DNA of 64,000 nt, from assembly GCF_021130785.1 (NCBI RefSeq), contig NC_060213.1:113476501-113540500 (forward strand), in the 5' to 3' direction. Made by a program: the position numbers and the translations under genes. Under the pieces are notes generated by a model. It was not told the origin of the DNA. It saw only the letters and a list, made by a program, of their open reading frames with translations, and ran no database searches. Position 1 is the first letter of the stretch. The number at the start of each line of letters is the position of its first letter. Positions 9,709 to 23,264 of this stretch are shown piece by piece. The stretch is from Homalodisca vitripennis. Its lineage: Eukaryota; Arthropoda; Insecta; Hemiptera; Cicadellidae.

Positions 9709-12134
9709 TTTAATATTAGCGTAGAAATAAACTATATGAGCAAATTTGTATATATTTTATTTACTAGTGTTGTTATTATTTTGCATTTTTCATGAGCGCA
9801 CATTATGGTAGACATAGAAAGGATTATAAAGTTGATAATTTAACTTTCAAATAAAATCAAATAATTCTATAAATGCTGAGCGGTATAATTTTTCCTTGTA
9901 AAATAATTCCATAAACTTCATCATAATCACCAATAAGTTAATTTATTAGCTGTTAGATTATTCCTATACTTAATAGTTTAAGCCAGCTACATAATAGCCC
10001 TGGTATAGGTTGATAGCTTTAAATGAGCAAATCATTCCCTAAATGAATAATATGATTCCAAATATATCTTGAATCATGTTTTCCTACTTATACATATTAA
10101 ACAACTGCTAATGTATGAAGTTAGATTATAATGGATTAATAGCAAAAATCTAAAACCTATTTTAATTCAATATAATTTTTTTATTATTTTTAAATATTTT
10201 TAGGAATTGTTTCTTGTCAAAAAATTCTTAACTCTTGATTATAAATAAGTAAATGTAATTTTACAAGGAGTTTTGCTTTCAAAATGGAGACATGAAAATC
10301 GTCATTGGTAAAAGAAACATTTCATGTCCGTAAAACGTCGAGAAACCTAAGAAATGAAAGAGGTTTCAAGATAAATCCTTGGAGTAACATCCATGGATGG
10401 CATGAGAAATAAATAAAATTGAATACAGTATTAGTAATTTTGGAGTAAATTTTTTTAGATATATAATATTTAAAATATATTTTTATCGTTTAATTCTTAT
10501 AGTATTAAAGTAAAGAAAAACAGAACACACAAATACAACACATCAATTACCATCAGCAATTAAAATTTGTAATAGTAATTGGACGGTGGATTCATCCAAT
10601 GCTTTGATCTATTAACACAGATGAGCCTGCCCGTAACCCGACACGATCCGTGAAACAGGCAGAAACCTGTATGTCTTGAGTGTTATTGACCTTGGAATGT
10701 GTGGGGTTTTTATTTAGTAGCTATACTTTAGCGAGTCCGATAAATAGTTCAAAATACCAAGGACATAGGCTAACTTTTCTCAATAATATCTTATTTGGAT
10801 TAGAATATTAGCCTTCTCCTTATGAGCGATAACTTGTTGTAAGCACTTGTCGTCTCAAAGCGCGTAGAATATTGTTTAGGAGTTGGAAATATATCTTCAC
10901 TGTTTTTTGGTAATAATAATGTAGCTATAACAATTCAGTATGTGAAGTAAGATGCTATCAGAGCAGTAGTTGTTGTATATAGTCAAATAAATCTTTCATA
11001 TTTCCCGAGTCTGGCAATGAGGTGCTTTAATTTAATATATATATTATCCCTGAGTATGGAATTCAAGGTAATAGGGATCAATATTTTAAGTAATTATAAT
11101 TCTTTTCTAAGTATACTTATATTTCTTGAAATTTCCATTTTATTTCTTACTTAATTTTACTTGATGTAGTAAAAAACGATACAAATTGAACAATGAAAAT
11201 AAAAATAAAAACAATTTTGAAAGAAAGATAAAGCAAGTATTTATTATTACCTAAAAAAACTCACGTTTAGTTACGACAGCGTAAGCGAACATTATGAGTG
11301 AACAAAAACACACCCCCTAACACTCTCTCATATTAGCTTTAAATTATGCAATAACACAGCAAACTGTTTGAAACGGTATTTCCGTTTCATATACAGTAAC
11401 ATCACCGTAATATTTTTGATGCGTTATTATAATTTTTTTTTATAGAAAATAACTCTACTTTATGCTAAAAAATAATTAACTAAATGTGCATTTTTAATTG
11501 AAGTTGTATACTTTAAGTAAACTTTGTTTGTTAATTTTTATATAACATTACTTACAATATAATCATTTCTAAAAGTAGTCATAACCAACTGTTAGTACAC
11601 ATGTGGGAATATCGTTGCAAAATTTGCTTTAAAATAAAAAATATTTTAGTAAATGAATAGAATGGCTTTCTTTAAATAAAATAAAAATCTGTACAGTCAA
11701 AAATTGCTCTTATAAGGCATTATTTGTAAATCTCTAAAAGTAATACCCTTTAAATGGTATAGTTACCATGTGGCCAGGATAGAAGCTGGATTACCTTAAA
11801 TAATTTGTAGAGAATAACAACTTATACAAATTTATAACCATCTTTAAATACTTTCCCTAAATAAAGGAATCTTATTGAAAATCAGTTTATCATTTAGGAA
11901 AATAAGCACTTAACTTGCCTTTATAAGTTATCTAGGACTTTATCTAAAGTTGTAACTGCTAATATTTCATAAAGATTAAAAAGGCAAATGATCGTACATA
12001 TGAGTGATTGCCTGGGCAACCGTTATACTTCATTCTTGTACCTGACTTTAGCCTTTAGCACGATATAAATCGTAACAGTTTTAATAAAGCTACAGTTAAT
12101 ATTTGTTCATTCAAGAGGTTATGAAATCTTCCCT
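9709..12134. other. Non-coding stretch
   Basis: About 2.4 kb of A+T-rich DNA in which I see no gene, RNA or clear repeat. Confidence 0.5.
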
Positions 12135-12138
12135 TTAA

Positions 12139-13554
12139 CCCTTTAACTGTTGTTCATCAAAATTTTGATTCTGGAATGTCAAAATCTTGACGAACAAACA
12201 TTCCCTTGCATAATCACTTATTACAGTATATTCCGGCAACGTATCAATTCGATTCATGCACCATTGGATTCGGGAAAAAAAAGACTAAAGGAATACTATA
12301 GTTTTATTCCTCTTTGTATTGTAGTTGCAACGTACCAAGTTCGTAGTTTGGAACGTAAAAGAAGATGATGCAATTCATTGTGACCGCCATGTTGTCGATG
12401 CCGTCTGATTTGTTTATGTGACGAGTCGTGTTTATTAGTAAGTTTTATTTGTGTTTTTAGTGTTGTGTTAAGTGTGTGGTGAGTTGTTAGATATTGCAGT
12501 AGTGCAAATAAATATATTTTAGAATAAATAAATTTCTTTTTACTGAAATATGTTTGATGAATTATCGAATCTGTGTAGGCTATGGCAAAATGACTTGGCT
12601 AAAATTCATTTCACGTAGTTTGTTATTGTTTTTCACTCACTAAACGTTATTTTATGCACTCTTTTAGTTCTGAAATAACAATTTTCACAACCAAATATAT
12701 ATTTACCGTAATTTCTTTGGTTATGTATGATAACTGTTTGGACCATTCCAGGGTCATTGTTAGTGCGTAGGCTATATACTGTTATTTTAGTAATACATGT
12801 AGTTGTGGAATCAAAATATACGTAATATATTTAGACACAGTTTATGGTTTTCTAAAACTACATAAAATTTCCCATCAGATGTAAACCATAGATTTATAAA
12901 TTTGGATATAATACAAGCTTTGAAACACATTTTATACTTTGCTGTTTTAAAAATTTTTCGCAAAAGTTTTGAGTAATGACAAAATGAAACTTTTTTCGAC
13001 TCTTAAAAAAAAAAGTTATGGAATTTATTTTACTACTGCTGTATATTTTACTTCATTCTGAGTAATAAAATATGAAATATAACATGTATTGAAGTAAAAC
13101 TGTATCAGTAAAACTTTTATTAGCAAACTCTTACATGTACACCCTATCTTTACAATTTATGCGCATCGCTGCTTTTTGTTATATAGTGTTATTATAGTTT
13201 CATAAATTTGTATAATGCTTATGTGTTTCTGAAACTAGAATAAATTTGACACAAAATGGCTATCTCACTGTTATAGTTTTCTTACTATAACTTGGTTTGC
13301 TAGGTATGGTCTCCCCAAATTAAAAAAAAAAAAAATGTAAATTTTGAATTTCACTGAAAATAATTTTTAGTAAACATTTTTTAAGGCCAAATTTAAATAC
13401 TAATATTTTTATATGTTTAATTCTGAACACAAAAATGTATACTTCTATATATATTACTTTTAATTTATATTTTTAATACATTTTTTTTTAAACCCTTGCA
13501 CGAGGCTCGAAAACATGCCGCCACTACAGGAAAAAATGACCGCCAGTTGGAGGG
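12139..13554. mobile_element. Probable piggyBac-like non-autonomous element
   Basis: The ends are flanked by TTAA on both sides (12135-12138 and 13555-13558), the target site of piggyBac transposons. The left end reads CCCTTTAACTGTTGTTCAT. The right end, inverted, reads CCCTCCAACTGGCGGTCAT. They agree at about 14 of 19 positions and have the CCCT start typical of piggyBac termini. The 1.4-kb interior has no transposase that I can recognise. Both ends carry related subterminal text (GACCGCCATGTTG near 12382 and ATGCCGCC near 13515). TTAA is common in such A+T-rich DNA, so the call rests on the paired termini. Confidence 0.5.
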
Positions 13555-13558
13555 TTAA

Positions 13559-14010
13559 AGATTAGAATAATATTGCACTACAGCAATTTTAACTATGTTT
13601 AAACAACAAAATTATAGGCCATGCAATACAAATAGAAGCTCATTTGGTAAATATTAAAAGTGTAACTTTTGTCAAACAACTACGTCTTGAATAATTTTTG
13701 TGAAGAAATTTCTGTCTTTCTACAAACTCTAGTGGCCATGTAAGACCAAAGCAAAAAATGTCTTAAGAGTAATTAAAGAGGACTTGAATTTTATACCAAC
13801 TGTTGAAGTTTCAACTTACGAACCGTGTGTGGTATATAAACTACATAATTAATATCCTTAAGCAACGTTTAATGGCATTTGGTACATTACTTTGAATGAT
13901 ATTTTTAAGTTATCACTTTATATACTTAATTAAAGAGAAGCACTTTAAATGAAAAAACTATGGTAACTCAAATCCACACAATATATCGAATATTTTATGA
14001 GATTGTGAAA
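13559..14010. other. Non-coding stretch before the LINE remnant
   Basis: I see no signal. Confidence 0.5.
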
Positions 14011-14014
14011 GGAT

Positions 14015-14940
14015 AAGTGGACAAGTGGTCTCTAGTTGACATGGTTGTAGAAGGACTGGAAGACATAAATTCCACTTGAACTGTGTTTTTGGACTTTTCC
14101 AAAGCATTCTACAGTTTTTTTTTAACGCCAAACAGTTTGAAATCTTGAATTGAATGGGATTAGGGCTGTACCCCGTCAGTGGGCCAGCACATTTCCAAGC
14201 CACCGAACACAAATGGTTCAAATCTCTAATAAACTCTCTGAAACTATTTACCTCAATTTTGAGGTCTCTCAGGGATCGATTTTCTGTCAGATTCTATTTC
14301 TCATTTATTTCAATGACATATAGTCATCAGTAATACATGAGAGACTCGTAAAGTACGCTGATAACATGACATTCTGTTTTAGGAACAAATAAAAAACTAA
14401 TCTGGAACATCAAAATATTTTGACAGCAACCTGTGTCCAGAATTTCAACAGGCTCAATCTCAAAGCGAATTCCTCAAAATCAAATGTCCTGACTTTCGTA
14501 CTGCAATCAAGAAATCCAAATGACGGACCAACCATCTTACTGGACAGCACTATTCTGGATAAAGTGGATTGCTCCAAATTCCTCGAAATATTCCTGGATC
14601 TGGGATTGATGTTGAATGCTCACATTGGCCGTGTTTGTTCTAAACTGTAAAAGATTTGTTTATAGCCAAATACTGCTCTACTCAGATTTGATGACTGCTT
14701 GATTTACCCTTATCTAACATACAGCTTTGTGTTATGGGGAGCTAGCACAAACGGTTAATTCTTCAGATCTTTTAAAGCCCAACCAATTCGGTTAATGGCA
14801 CGATTGAGCTTTCGAGATTCACGCAACGCAGTCTTCAAATGGTACAACTACTGATCCTGCAAAATTCTACGTTTTAAGGTTAAAATTATTCTGTACGTCT
14901 GCAAGTTATATGGTTAAAGTGACGACTTCAATAAGGTCAA
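14015..14940 (+). pseudogene. Non-LTR (LINE) reverse transcriptase relic
   Basis: Reading across frames gives reverse transcriptase blocks in the right order. VFLDFSKAFYS (about 14083-14115) carries the first catalytic aspartate. VSQGSIF (about 14264) with LFLIYFNDI is the QG block. LVKYADNMTFCFR (14345-14385) corresponds to the FADD-type box. NFNRLNLKANSSKSNVLTF and KVDCSKFLEIFLD follow, in the open frame at 14420-14650. LIYPYLTYSFVLWGAS (about 14699) is the thumb-side block. Frameshifts and stops separate most blocks. The second aspartate of the YADD box has become asparagine, so it is catalytically dead as well as broken. The minus-strand frame at 13958-14221 is a shadow of it. Confidence 0.85.
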
Positions 14941-14960
14941 AAATTAAGCAACAAACCATC

Positions 14961-15485
14961 AGTATAAAATAATATAATTCTACACGAATAAATACAATTT
15001 TACCTAATAATTTTACTGAATGAATGAAAAAAGGAGCTGAGATCATTCCGTCACAATGGAAATAAATTTGATAGTTTACAACTTTGACTTGCTTAATTTG
15101 TTTATTGTTATATTACTCACAGGATTAATAACGACATGTATTTAAACGATTACAGTTATATAATGAAACACAATAGACTATCTAGAACCAAATAGCTTTA
15201 TACCCATAAATAAATATACTGCTAAAAGCAGTTTTTCCAATTTAATGTTAATGTTATACTTATAATATATTTAAATTATCTTCTTACTTTTACACCTAAA
15301 GCGTGAGCCCGATTGAGGCGTTACCGTAACGGAAACTCTTTGGTTAGTGATTTCTCTAAGAATCTTAATCATTTTCGAAAATTCTCATTTATAAAGGGTG
15401 TTAATAGCAATAACGAGTAGCTCCGAACTGTAAAAGTATATCAATCAATACTCACAATGACGGATACTCTCAGATTGTTCTTGGT
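14961..15485. other. Non-coding stretch
   Basis: I see no supportable feature. Confidence 0.5.
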
Positions 15486-15489
15486 GGGG

Positions 15490-15560
15490 ATAAGAGATGA
15501 TCCCGGAAAGAAAGGGCATCTGTTTTCAATCTTGTCTGCAAACAATTTCTTTGTCTCATC
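15490..15560. repeat. Low-copy repeat R1, copy 1
   Basis: About 70 bases match 56137-56210. The shared core is TCTGTTTTCAAT-TCTGTCTGCAAA-AATTTCTTTGTC. In the plus frame both read LFSILSANNFFV. In the minus frame both read KKLFADRIENR or close to it, so the ancestor may have been coding. I cannot name the family. Confidence 0.6.
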
Positions 15561-17175
15561 TTTCTTTTTTTTCCCGACTCTTCTTCGGTTTTTATCGCTT
15601 GTATCATGTTATACAACTATTGATTGCAATACTGAAAGAGAACGACTTCTCGATCCACTGGGGATTTCCAATGTATATTTATATTGGTCTATGTGTATAA
15701 TAAAGTTATTGGTCGGCATTTCATTTCGTTAAATGATTACTTACGTGTATTTTTAAAACAAAAAGTTGAAGAAAAAAACAAAACATAAACGTTTAGATTA
15801 GTGATATTCTTTAATTTCATATAACTATGTATATAATACAATTTTTTAAATTTTAAAATGTTATAAAGTTTAATGTACAAAAAACAATAAAGTACATTAC
15901 TCGATGATTATTTAAGAACACAAATCCTGTCATGGGACTTTTAGCATTAACATAATTGGATATTTAATGTTAATATTGCAATAAAAAGAGTTTGCAAAGC
16001 TCATTTACAATCATCTGTTATCTATTATATACATCTCATTATTGAAGACTCCATAGCTAAGTTTATAATGATCAAGAATAGACAAATACCTCCAAAAACT
16101 ACTAAATTAAGTTTCAGTTACAGAAACTTGTGTCACGTAGAAAATATTAAATTGCAAAACAATTAAATACAATTTAAAAAGATAAATTATACAGAACGTG
16201 AGGAGTGTGCCTAGATACAATTTAAAATCCTTAAAATTAGGTCCCAAATTTAATTATATTATATTATTAAAAAAAACACCATATACAAATTTTAATCCTA
16301 GATGAAACGAAACAAAACTGCTACCAATAGTTTATACCTTTACGTTTATTTTATGTATATCTCTCTTTGTTTTATATCACAGTTATTAATCAAATTTTAC
16401 TAAACTTAAGTCAACTCTGCGTGTTCACAAGATATACCCACAAAAAACTTTTGGTCATATTTTAAAATAATTTTAAGATGGTGGTCCTTTAAAAAATGTG
16501 AAATTAAAATACCTTAAGAAAAGAAACTGCCAAACATAAATTTTAAAGAAACGTATTAACAAATAAATAAATTGATACTGTTATAGTTAAACAACGAAGA
16601 ATAATATAACACATAAATATTAAATTTAAATATTAACTATTTTGAAGGTTTTAAAATTTTCCTTACACTATTTCGTTGTTGAACTTTTACCCTAATGGGA
16701 AGAAATTTGAGAACAGAAATCCATAGTCGGACTAAGCTTGCAGTAGTCAGTTAAACGATAGACAATCGTCTGCATCTGATTACTTACAACATTTCAGCTG
16801 CGGAACAATATTCTGTTTTTTTAAACAAAATATATTTTTTTTGCAGAGAGTTCTGTTCTACTCTGTACATTTTGATCTCTTTTATGTCTGCTTAAAAGAA
16901 TATTTATTTTGGAACACTGTAAATTGTTTTACTCATTTTGTTTAAGTGGTACTCAGTTTTAATGTGTGGTTTTGCATTATTGAGCTTGTAAATTAGTAAA
17001 AAAATTATCCTCTTGTGATAGGGGTATGGGAGCTTGGCGGATGAGGGGATGGTTGCTAGGATGTGAGGAAGGCTTATTATTCGCTCTCACAAGTTTGTGT
17101 TTGTCTGACAGTTTTTTCACTCATCTAGAAACTTGATTATTGCACCCAATTGTCCTATGAGATGAGAAGTTTCTG
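15561..17175. other. Non-coding stretch
   Basis: I see no coding or RNA signal. A short G-rich patch lies near 17015-17070. Confidence 0.45.
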
Positions 17176-17304
17176 TCTAAGCACTAGCGGCAGATGTATT
17201 GGCTGCACCTTGGGGTCAACTGTCACAGTGATCAAAGGACCAATATCCCTCACCCTTGTCATAGAGGTATGATTGCAACATCTCTCCAGCCAATTCTTGT
17301 CTCT
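17176..17304 (+). repeat. Low-copy repeat R2, copy 1
   Basis: It matches 28316-28440. The shared blocks are CTAAGCACTAGCGGCAG, GGTCAACTGTCA, ATCAAAGGACCAATATCC and a CCAGCCA or CCAGTTA end. Divergence is moderate. No reading frame is shared that I recognise; it may be the end of an interspersed element. Confidence 0.65.
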
Positions 17305-19129
17305 AATAAAAGGCTAAGCCCGAAATAATACCGAAAAAAACAGGAAACGCGTGAATTATTGCTACTATGGAATCTAGAGATTTTGTTACCATTTATGTTT
17401 ATATAATTGAGTTAAGGTTTATATAGTTAGTTAATTCCTTTCGCATATATTCTAAAACGTACAGACTCTCTAAAATTTAGTTTAAAAATCACCCCCAATT
17501 TAATGGTCTTGCCCCTAATTTATGAAGACGTAGTCAACAATAAAAACCTATGAAGGGCTAGCCCAATCCATTATAATGGTAATAAAGTTGTTGAAAATTG
17601 TATTGCACCTACTTGTATACTCCCTGACATAGTCGGCGTTCTTCAATACATCATAGTCTTTTCTTACCATTGTATTCTTGTACTAAACGAGTAAGCCAAA
17701 GAGTAAAAATCTAATGTTGCTATGACATCGGAAGTACCTTACACCGTTTACAAGGCCAAAAGTAGATACTTTTTGACAAAGTAGGCTTTTTAGATCTATG
17801 ACGTATGTATGCATGGTTTTTACTGTTACATCAACAAACAATTGCACTACAGCATCTGAAATATAATTCTTTCAAATCAGATGGACCCATAAAGGTTACC
17901 ATCCTGAAATAAGACCTAGTTACAGTTTTACTTTACGTTTGAACCACTTGACCAAGAACCCTTAAATAGTATGTTTCTTAAACATGATTTTCATACTTAT
18001 GAATTACGTAGCGTTTCTTATACACTAATTAGTATAAGAGTAAGTAGTTCTTTTTAAACTTACTATTGCATGAATATGTTGAAAGGCTGATAGGAAATTA
18101 GACACTTGTCATCGTTTATACGGATTTGTGACGTACAAAATGTACCCTTCCTTTGGCAAATAAGTATTACGTCTCATTATTTTACTTATAACATTTAATG
18201 GTTGAAGTGCAAAGTTAAAGATGAAATATTTTGTTTTTTACCCTCTGTACAAAAGAAAAAGTAATTCGAATTGGTTTCACCTGTTCCGCTTGACTGAGAA
18301 CAATGGGATTAAACCTGCTTGGTATTCAACAGACAGTTCTATCTCCAGTCTTAATCCAGATCAATATCTATCTCTTCAGTTGATTCTATTGTTATAAAAA
18401 AACTTGATTATATAAACAAATTCGACAAATTTATATAAAAATTAGTACACTTTAGTTTACAAGGTTAGAGAACGACAAAAACGTGTCGCGTAGTAGGCTT
18501 CGCTAAGGTTACATGCCAAGCAGGCGCCATAAAAAATGCATGTAATCAGATTAGAGCTTATGATGAATGATTATTTAATACGTGATATAACGCAAGGTAT
18601 TGAAAAAACTCTGCACTTCAAAAATTCTCTTTTTAAGAAAGCAAAAATCATTCTAGGGTTTTATTTTCATTTCGTGGCTATCAAACTGTCTGTTCTAGAG
18701 GGTGAACCGGGCCAAAGTGGATACTGGATTGTAGCCACGGTCAACTATACCCCACATTTTGTTGTAGGTAAAGAATTCGATAAATTTATTTTGCACCCTC
18801 TCAAAAATATTTCTTTCATATTTTTTTCGGTTACATGGTTTGCATTACACCAAATTAAAAATAGTAAAAATTAACTTTTAGTAGTTTAATTTTGGTTCCC
18901 AAGTAATTTTTGGTTCAGTAGGAAAAAAATAGCAATTTAAAATTATTTAATGCATTTCATCCATGTCAAATAAATGTAATAGGGCAGTAGAAAAAAATTA
19001 ATACTTTGTAATTTTCATATCAAGACCACCAATATCTTAGGAATTTTCAAACTGTTTCTCATTGTTGCCTTTGCAAAGCTTCACTAACCGAATATTTTTC
19101 TATTTTTGCTAACATATCCTCTCTAGTAT
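17305..19129. other. Stretch with one unexplained 112-residue frame
   Basis: A plus-strand frame at 18536-18874 (MHVIRLELMMNDYL to HQIKNSKN) is among the longer frames with no repeat or transposon explanation. I see no domain, and its A+T-rich composition matches the surroundings, so it is probably chance. Nothing else was found. Confidence 0.35.
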
Positions 19130-19600
19130 TTGGTCTTAATCTTTTAAACCGTACACTTCAACTTTCTCCAAAGTTAGTAATCCAAGCAGGTCAGATCTTG
19201 AGAACGGATCGGATAACCGAATGTTGCACACCGTCCTACCTATGTATCAGGAAACTGTTCGTTAAGTGGGTTACAAACAGCGTAAGCATAATTTGGAGGG
19301 CCATCATCTTGCTGCAGCCAAATCTTTGTCAAACTTCGTTCGGAAGATCTATTAGTATATTAGCCAAGACGTTCTTATGGATATAGCTGTGCATATATCC
19401 ATTTAAGTTAACTTCAAAGAAGTGGCGAGCAATTATTCTGGTTCCAATTATGTCACACCACATGTTCAGCGTTCAATACAAATTTTGTTGCTTCAAACTG
19501 GCTTCGGAATTATCTCAATATTGTTGTGACCACTGTGCATATCTCCAGGTTCTCAAACACGCTAAGTTCTTAAATACCTTTCTTGAGTAGCGATGTTCAG
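19130..19600 (-). pseudogene. Tc1/mariner-superfamily transposase relic
   Basis: The minus strand, read across frames, gives TLNMWCDIIGTRIIARHFFE, then VNLNGYMHSYIHKNVLANIL, then after a frameshift WLQQDDGPPNYAYAVCNPLN, then GYPIRSQDLTCLDY. This is the usual order for insect mariner-like transposases: NVW-GI-G, an FFEGNLNG block, the W-QQDG-P-H block with the second catalytic aspartate, and the PPRSPDLTPLD block. At least one frameshift and two stops interrupt it, and the N-terminal DNA-binding part is not seen. I did not find terminal inverted repeats. The intact enzyme would cut and paste its own element at TA sites. Confidence 0.75.
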
Positions 19601-21019
19601 GAGAGCGTTAAGCGTAAAATGCAGCTGCTGAAGTTTTGATAGCACTCATCCAAAATCATCAAAAATATCAAACGCCTCCGCACTGGAGTAACCTATTTAA
19701 AGACATAAATAAATAACATTACAAACGAAACAATATAACGTCACACAAAGCGTGTCGTGAAAATGCTTCGCTCACATTGCACCTAACATTTGAAGTTTTA
19801 TAGCTTGATGTATCACAATTGCACATGTTAAAAATATCATATACTGGTACTCAGTTTGTGTAAAAATTTATTTATACTGCAATTGTCTCGTTACCATTAA
19901 TTTAAAAACGTTCGCTAACGCTCAGACAAATACCAAATGTAGTGACACATACTATCATCAAACTTGATGTACTTTCAAGTCTAAGGATCGGTTCTTTTCT
20001 AGATATCTTGCTGACGGACAGAAATATTTGTTATTAATTAAATTATTCGAGCCCCTCGAGTGATACATTTTGTTAGTACTAAGTCGGTTAATTTTACTAT
20101 TTTTAAGCTGTAGATAATCGTTTTTACTTCGTACTTCACAAGCCAATTGTTTTCTATACAAGTTTGTGCATGAACATTTATGAACTTTTAAAACAATTTC
20201 CCTAAACTACTACTAAACATTTTATTGGATATAACAATAAAACGGATTAATTCAATAAAAATATAGCTCGAACAACGCGGGTGATGCAATGAAAGATTCA
20301 TACAGATATCCCTTATTTTACTGCTCCCATCTGGAGTTTTATGGATCTGTTTGATCAGTAGCGCAAATTCAAAAACAAAATGATTTTTTTACGGCAGAAT
20401 TGAAAACTATCGTTCAGAAGTTCGAATAGTATTACGCGGAGGATTAATATGACGAAGTAATTGTGTACGTCTTGGTAAATAAGGTTTCTATTTCTATGGT
20501 GTATTTAACTACTTTCTAACGTACAAAAGCATGTTAAAAATGTATGTATAAAATTAAAATATTTAACCCCCATACTCTAAAATCAATTCTCATAATATAC
20601 CAAAATAAATATGTATAGTCTATTGAAATTAAAGTCGATTTTTAACAAAGTATGAAACTTAAGTGCATGAACACTCAATCAGTTTCACTGATAATAAATA
20701 TTACTCTTCTATCCTACTCAAGTTTTTAATCAAGGTTCTTCATTTTACATATGCATTTGACAGTTTAGATATTAAGGTATACAAATAAATGCAAATTAAA
20801 TTTAAAATAAAACTTTACATCAGTACTAAACATTATTCAATGAAGTTTCCGTACAATTAGTATCAATAGTTAATGTAATGCTTTGACACATAACTTAACA
20901 AGTGAAGTTATTTATATTTAAATGATATATTCGAAAATATACGTTTGAACTATAGTGGTTAACCTTGGCCTTCAATGTTTGACAACAAAATAGCCATAGG
21001 AACTGTACTTAACCCGAGA
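19601..21019. other. Non-coding stretch
   Basis: A short motif TTCGCTAACGCTCAG at about 19909 recurs as TTGCTAACGCTCAG at about 24791. Otherwise I see nothing. Confidence 0.45.
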
Positions 21020-21023
21020 TAGG

Positions 21024-21780
21024 GTTGTAAAATAGATGTGACCCACGAGGAGTTTATACAGCAAGTGGGAACGTGGGGGTGTGCTTTGTGCATGTTTAAA
21101 CCTGTGTACCTAGTGTAGTTGTGTCTCAGAGTTGTAAAATAGATGTGACCCACGAGGAGTTTATACAGCAAGTGGGAACGTGGGGGTGTGCTTTTTGCAT
21201 GTTTAAAACCTGTGTACCTAGTGTAGTTGTGTCTCAGAGTTGTAAAATATATGTGACCCACGAGGAGTTTATACAGCAAGGTGGAACTTGGGGGTGTGCT
21301 TTGTGCATGTTTAAACCAGTGTACCTAGTGTAGTTGTGTCTCAGAGTTGTAAAATAGATGTGACCCACCAGGAGTTTATACAGCAAGTGGGAACGTGGGG
21401 GTGTGCTTTGTGCATGTTTAAACCAGTGTACCTAGTGTAGTTGTGTCTCAGAGTTGTAAAAATAGATGTGACCCACGAGGAGTTTATACAGCAAGTGGGA
21501 ACGTGGGGGTGTGCTTTGTGCATGTTTAAACCAGTGTACCTAGTGTAGTTGTGTCTCAGAGTTGTAAAATAGATGTGACCCACGAGGAGTTTATACAGCA
21601 AGGTGGAACTTGGGGGTGTGCTTTGTGCATGTTTAAACCAGTGTACCTAGTGTAGTTGTGTCTCAGAGTTGTAAAATAGATGTGACCCACGAGGAGTTTA
21701 TACAGCAAGTGGGAACGTGGGGTTTGCTTTGTGAATGTTTAAACCAGTGTACCTAGTGTAGTTGTGTCTCAGAGTTGTAA
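21024..21780. repeat. 107-bp satellite array, seven units
   Basis: Unit starts (GTTGTAAAAT) are at 21024, 21131, 21239, 21346, 21453, 21561, 21668, and a last partial at 21774, giving periods of 107 or 108. Units hold GATGTGACCCACGAGGAGTT, a G-rich GGGAACGTGGGGGTGTG block, and CTAGTGTAGTTGTGTCTCA. Most differ at only a few bases. Two units share the variant AAGGTGGAACTTGG (at 21279 and 21600), so they were probably copied as a block. Frames of 70-106 residues on both strands are translations of the repeat. It ends abruptly within ten bases after GTTGTAAAAT. Confidence 0.97.
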
Positions 21781-23264
21781 AATGTTACTAATTAGAGATA
21801 TAAATCTTTTATTTTAGATAATATGACCGATAGTTAAAAATGTTCTGTAGATAATTATTTAATATTACTATGTCTCTGAGTAATAGCTTACAGATTATAA
21901 ATTTGGAAATATATTACATTACTGTGTAAGATAAATTACTTAGGGAACTAAAATTGGATATTACTGATAAATTAGTAGAATTTAACTAGAATCAATATTA
22001 AGCTACTTTTCTTTGGAAGTGATAGCGTGCAGTGAGGCATTTGAATCTATAATCTATCGTTAGTTAACAGGAGATAGTGAAAAATTAAAGACTATCCGTC
22101 TGTCGAAGTGGGTGGCATGATGGTGGGGGAGGGGTTATCGAGTGACAGACACTGTTTTTATTGGCATTCACACGTTTTATATAGGCTCGAGATATTCTCA
22201 ATTGTTTCTTTCATCACTTTTTAAATAAATATCTTTGATTTATTTTCAGGACAGTTTTATTTATCTCCATTTTCAATAGTGAATTAAATAATGTATACCT
22301 ATATTTTACGATTCATCATTGACATTATTATACCATACTAAGTTTATGTGTTATTGTTTAAAACACGTTTTATCATAATTTCTATGTAAAAACACAATAT
22401 AAAAAATATTACCTTATAACTTTATCCGCGTCACTATATAAATTTCGGTACTCATGAAACGGGCTGTAAGACTGTTAATATAATTTTAAAATTACTTTCA
22501 ACAATTTAATTTTTGTTTCACGGCAGACATTTTCAATAACGTTGAAACCATATTTCCGTCTTTTTATTAAACTTAGTTTTTTTTGTAATTTATGTATTTC
22601 AAGGCTGATTCTGTGTTGAATGGTTTTTACTTCTCTTGTAAACATTTATTGCAATATTTTTATATATTTATTTCTATTTAATTGTTAGTTTAAATTTGGA
22701 ATATATGAAAGGAGAATACTCTTTGAATTTCATACGTTTGATATTGTTATGTTTTACATTTATTTAGCGTCTCAAGTTAGTGACCCACGTAATTTTACGT
22801 TGGTGTTGTAATTTTTTGTGGTAATTTTACATGACATTTCTTATATTCTACCAAGTATTGCCATTTAGCATCTATAAACTGATAGTTATTATGTATTATT
22901 CATTTATTATGTACACTAAGTATTGCCAATTTTTATTCTAATAATTTTACAAGAGACAGAACATCTATTATTTGCTTGAGGTTCTAGGCAGCATAGAAAT
23001 AAAAAAAAATCTATAACCTTATTAAGAACAAGAAAACGTTATTCCTACCTATTTCAAATACTAAACATTTAGTTTTACTGAAAAATAATAATTAAGCTAT
23101 AAAGTTAAGATATAACCACATATTGACATCCTTCTATTGATGCTATTCTTATTGCCACTACAAACATGAATAATGAACCTGTATAAACTTCAAATGTAGT
23201 TTTACAGCTAATTAACAAGAAACAACAGCTCAGAGCTATGTAGGCCTACTAGCTATGAGGTAAA
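21781..23264. other. Non-coding stretch
   Basis: I see no supported feature. A short G-rich patch lies at 22105-22140. Confidence 0.45.

Noticed and set aside
13958..14221. 87-residue minus-strand frame
   Set aside because: It is antisense to the LINE reverse transcriptase blocks, which explain the sequence better.
18536..18874. 112-residue frame as a host gene
   Set aside because: No domain, no repeat in the window, and A+T-rich composition like the surroundings; kept only as a note.
20959..21601. Frames of 70-106 residues on both strands
   Set aside because: All lie within the 107-bp satellite; both strands stay open only because the unit has few stops.
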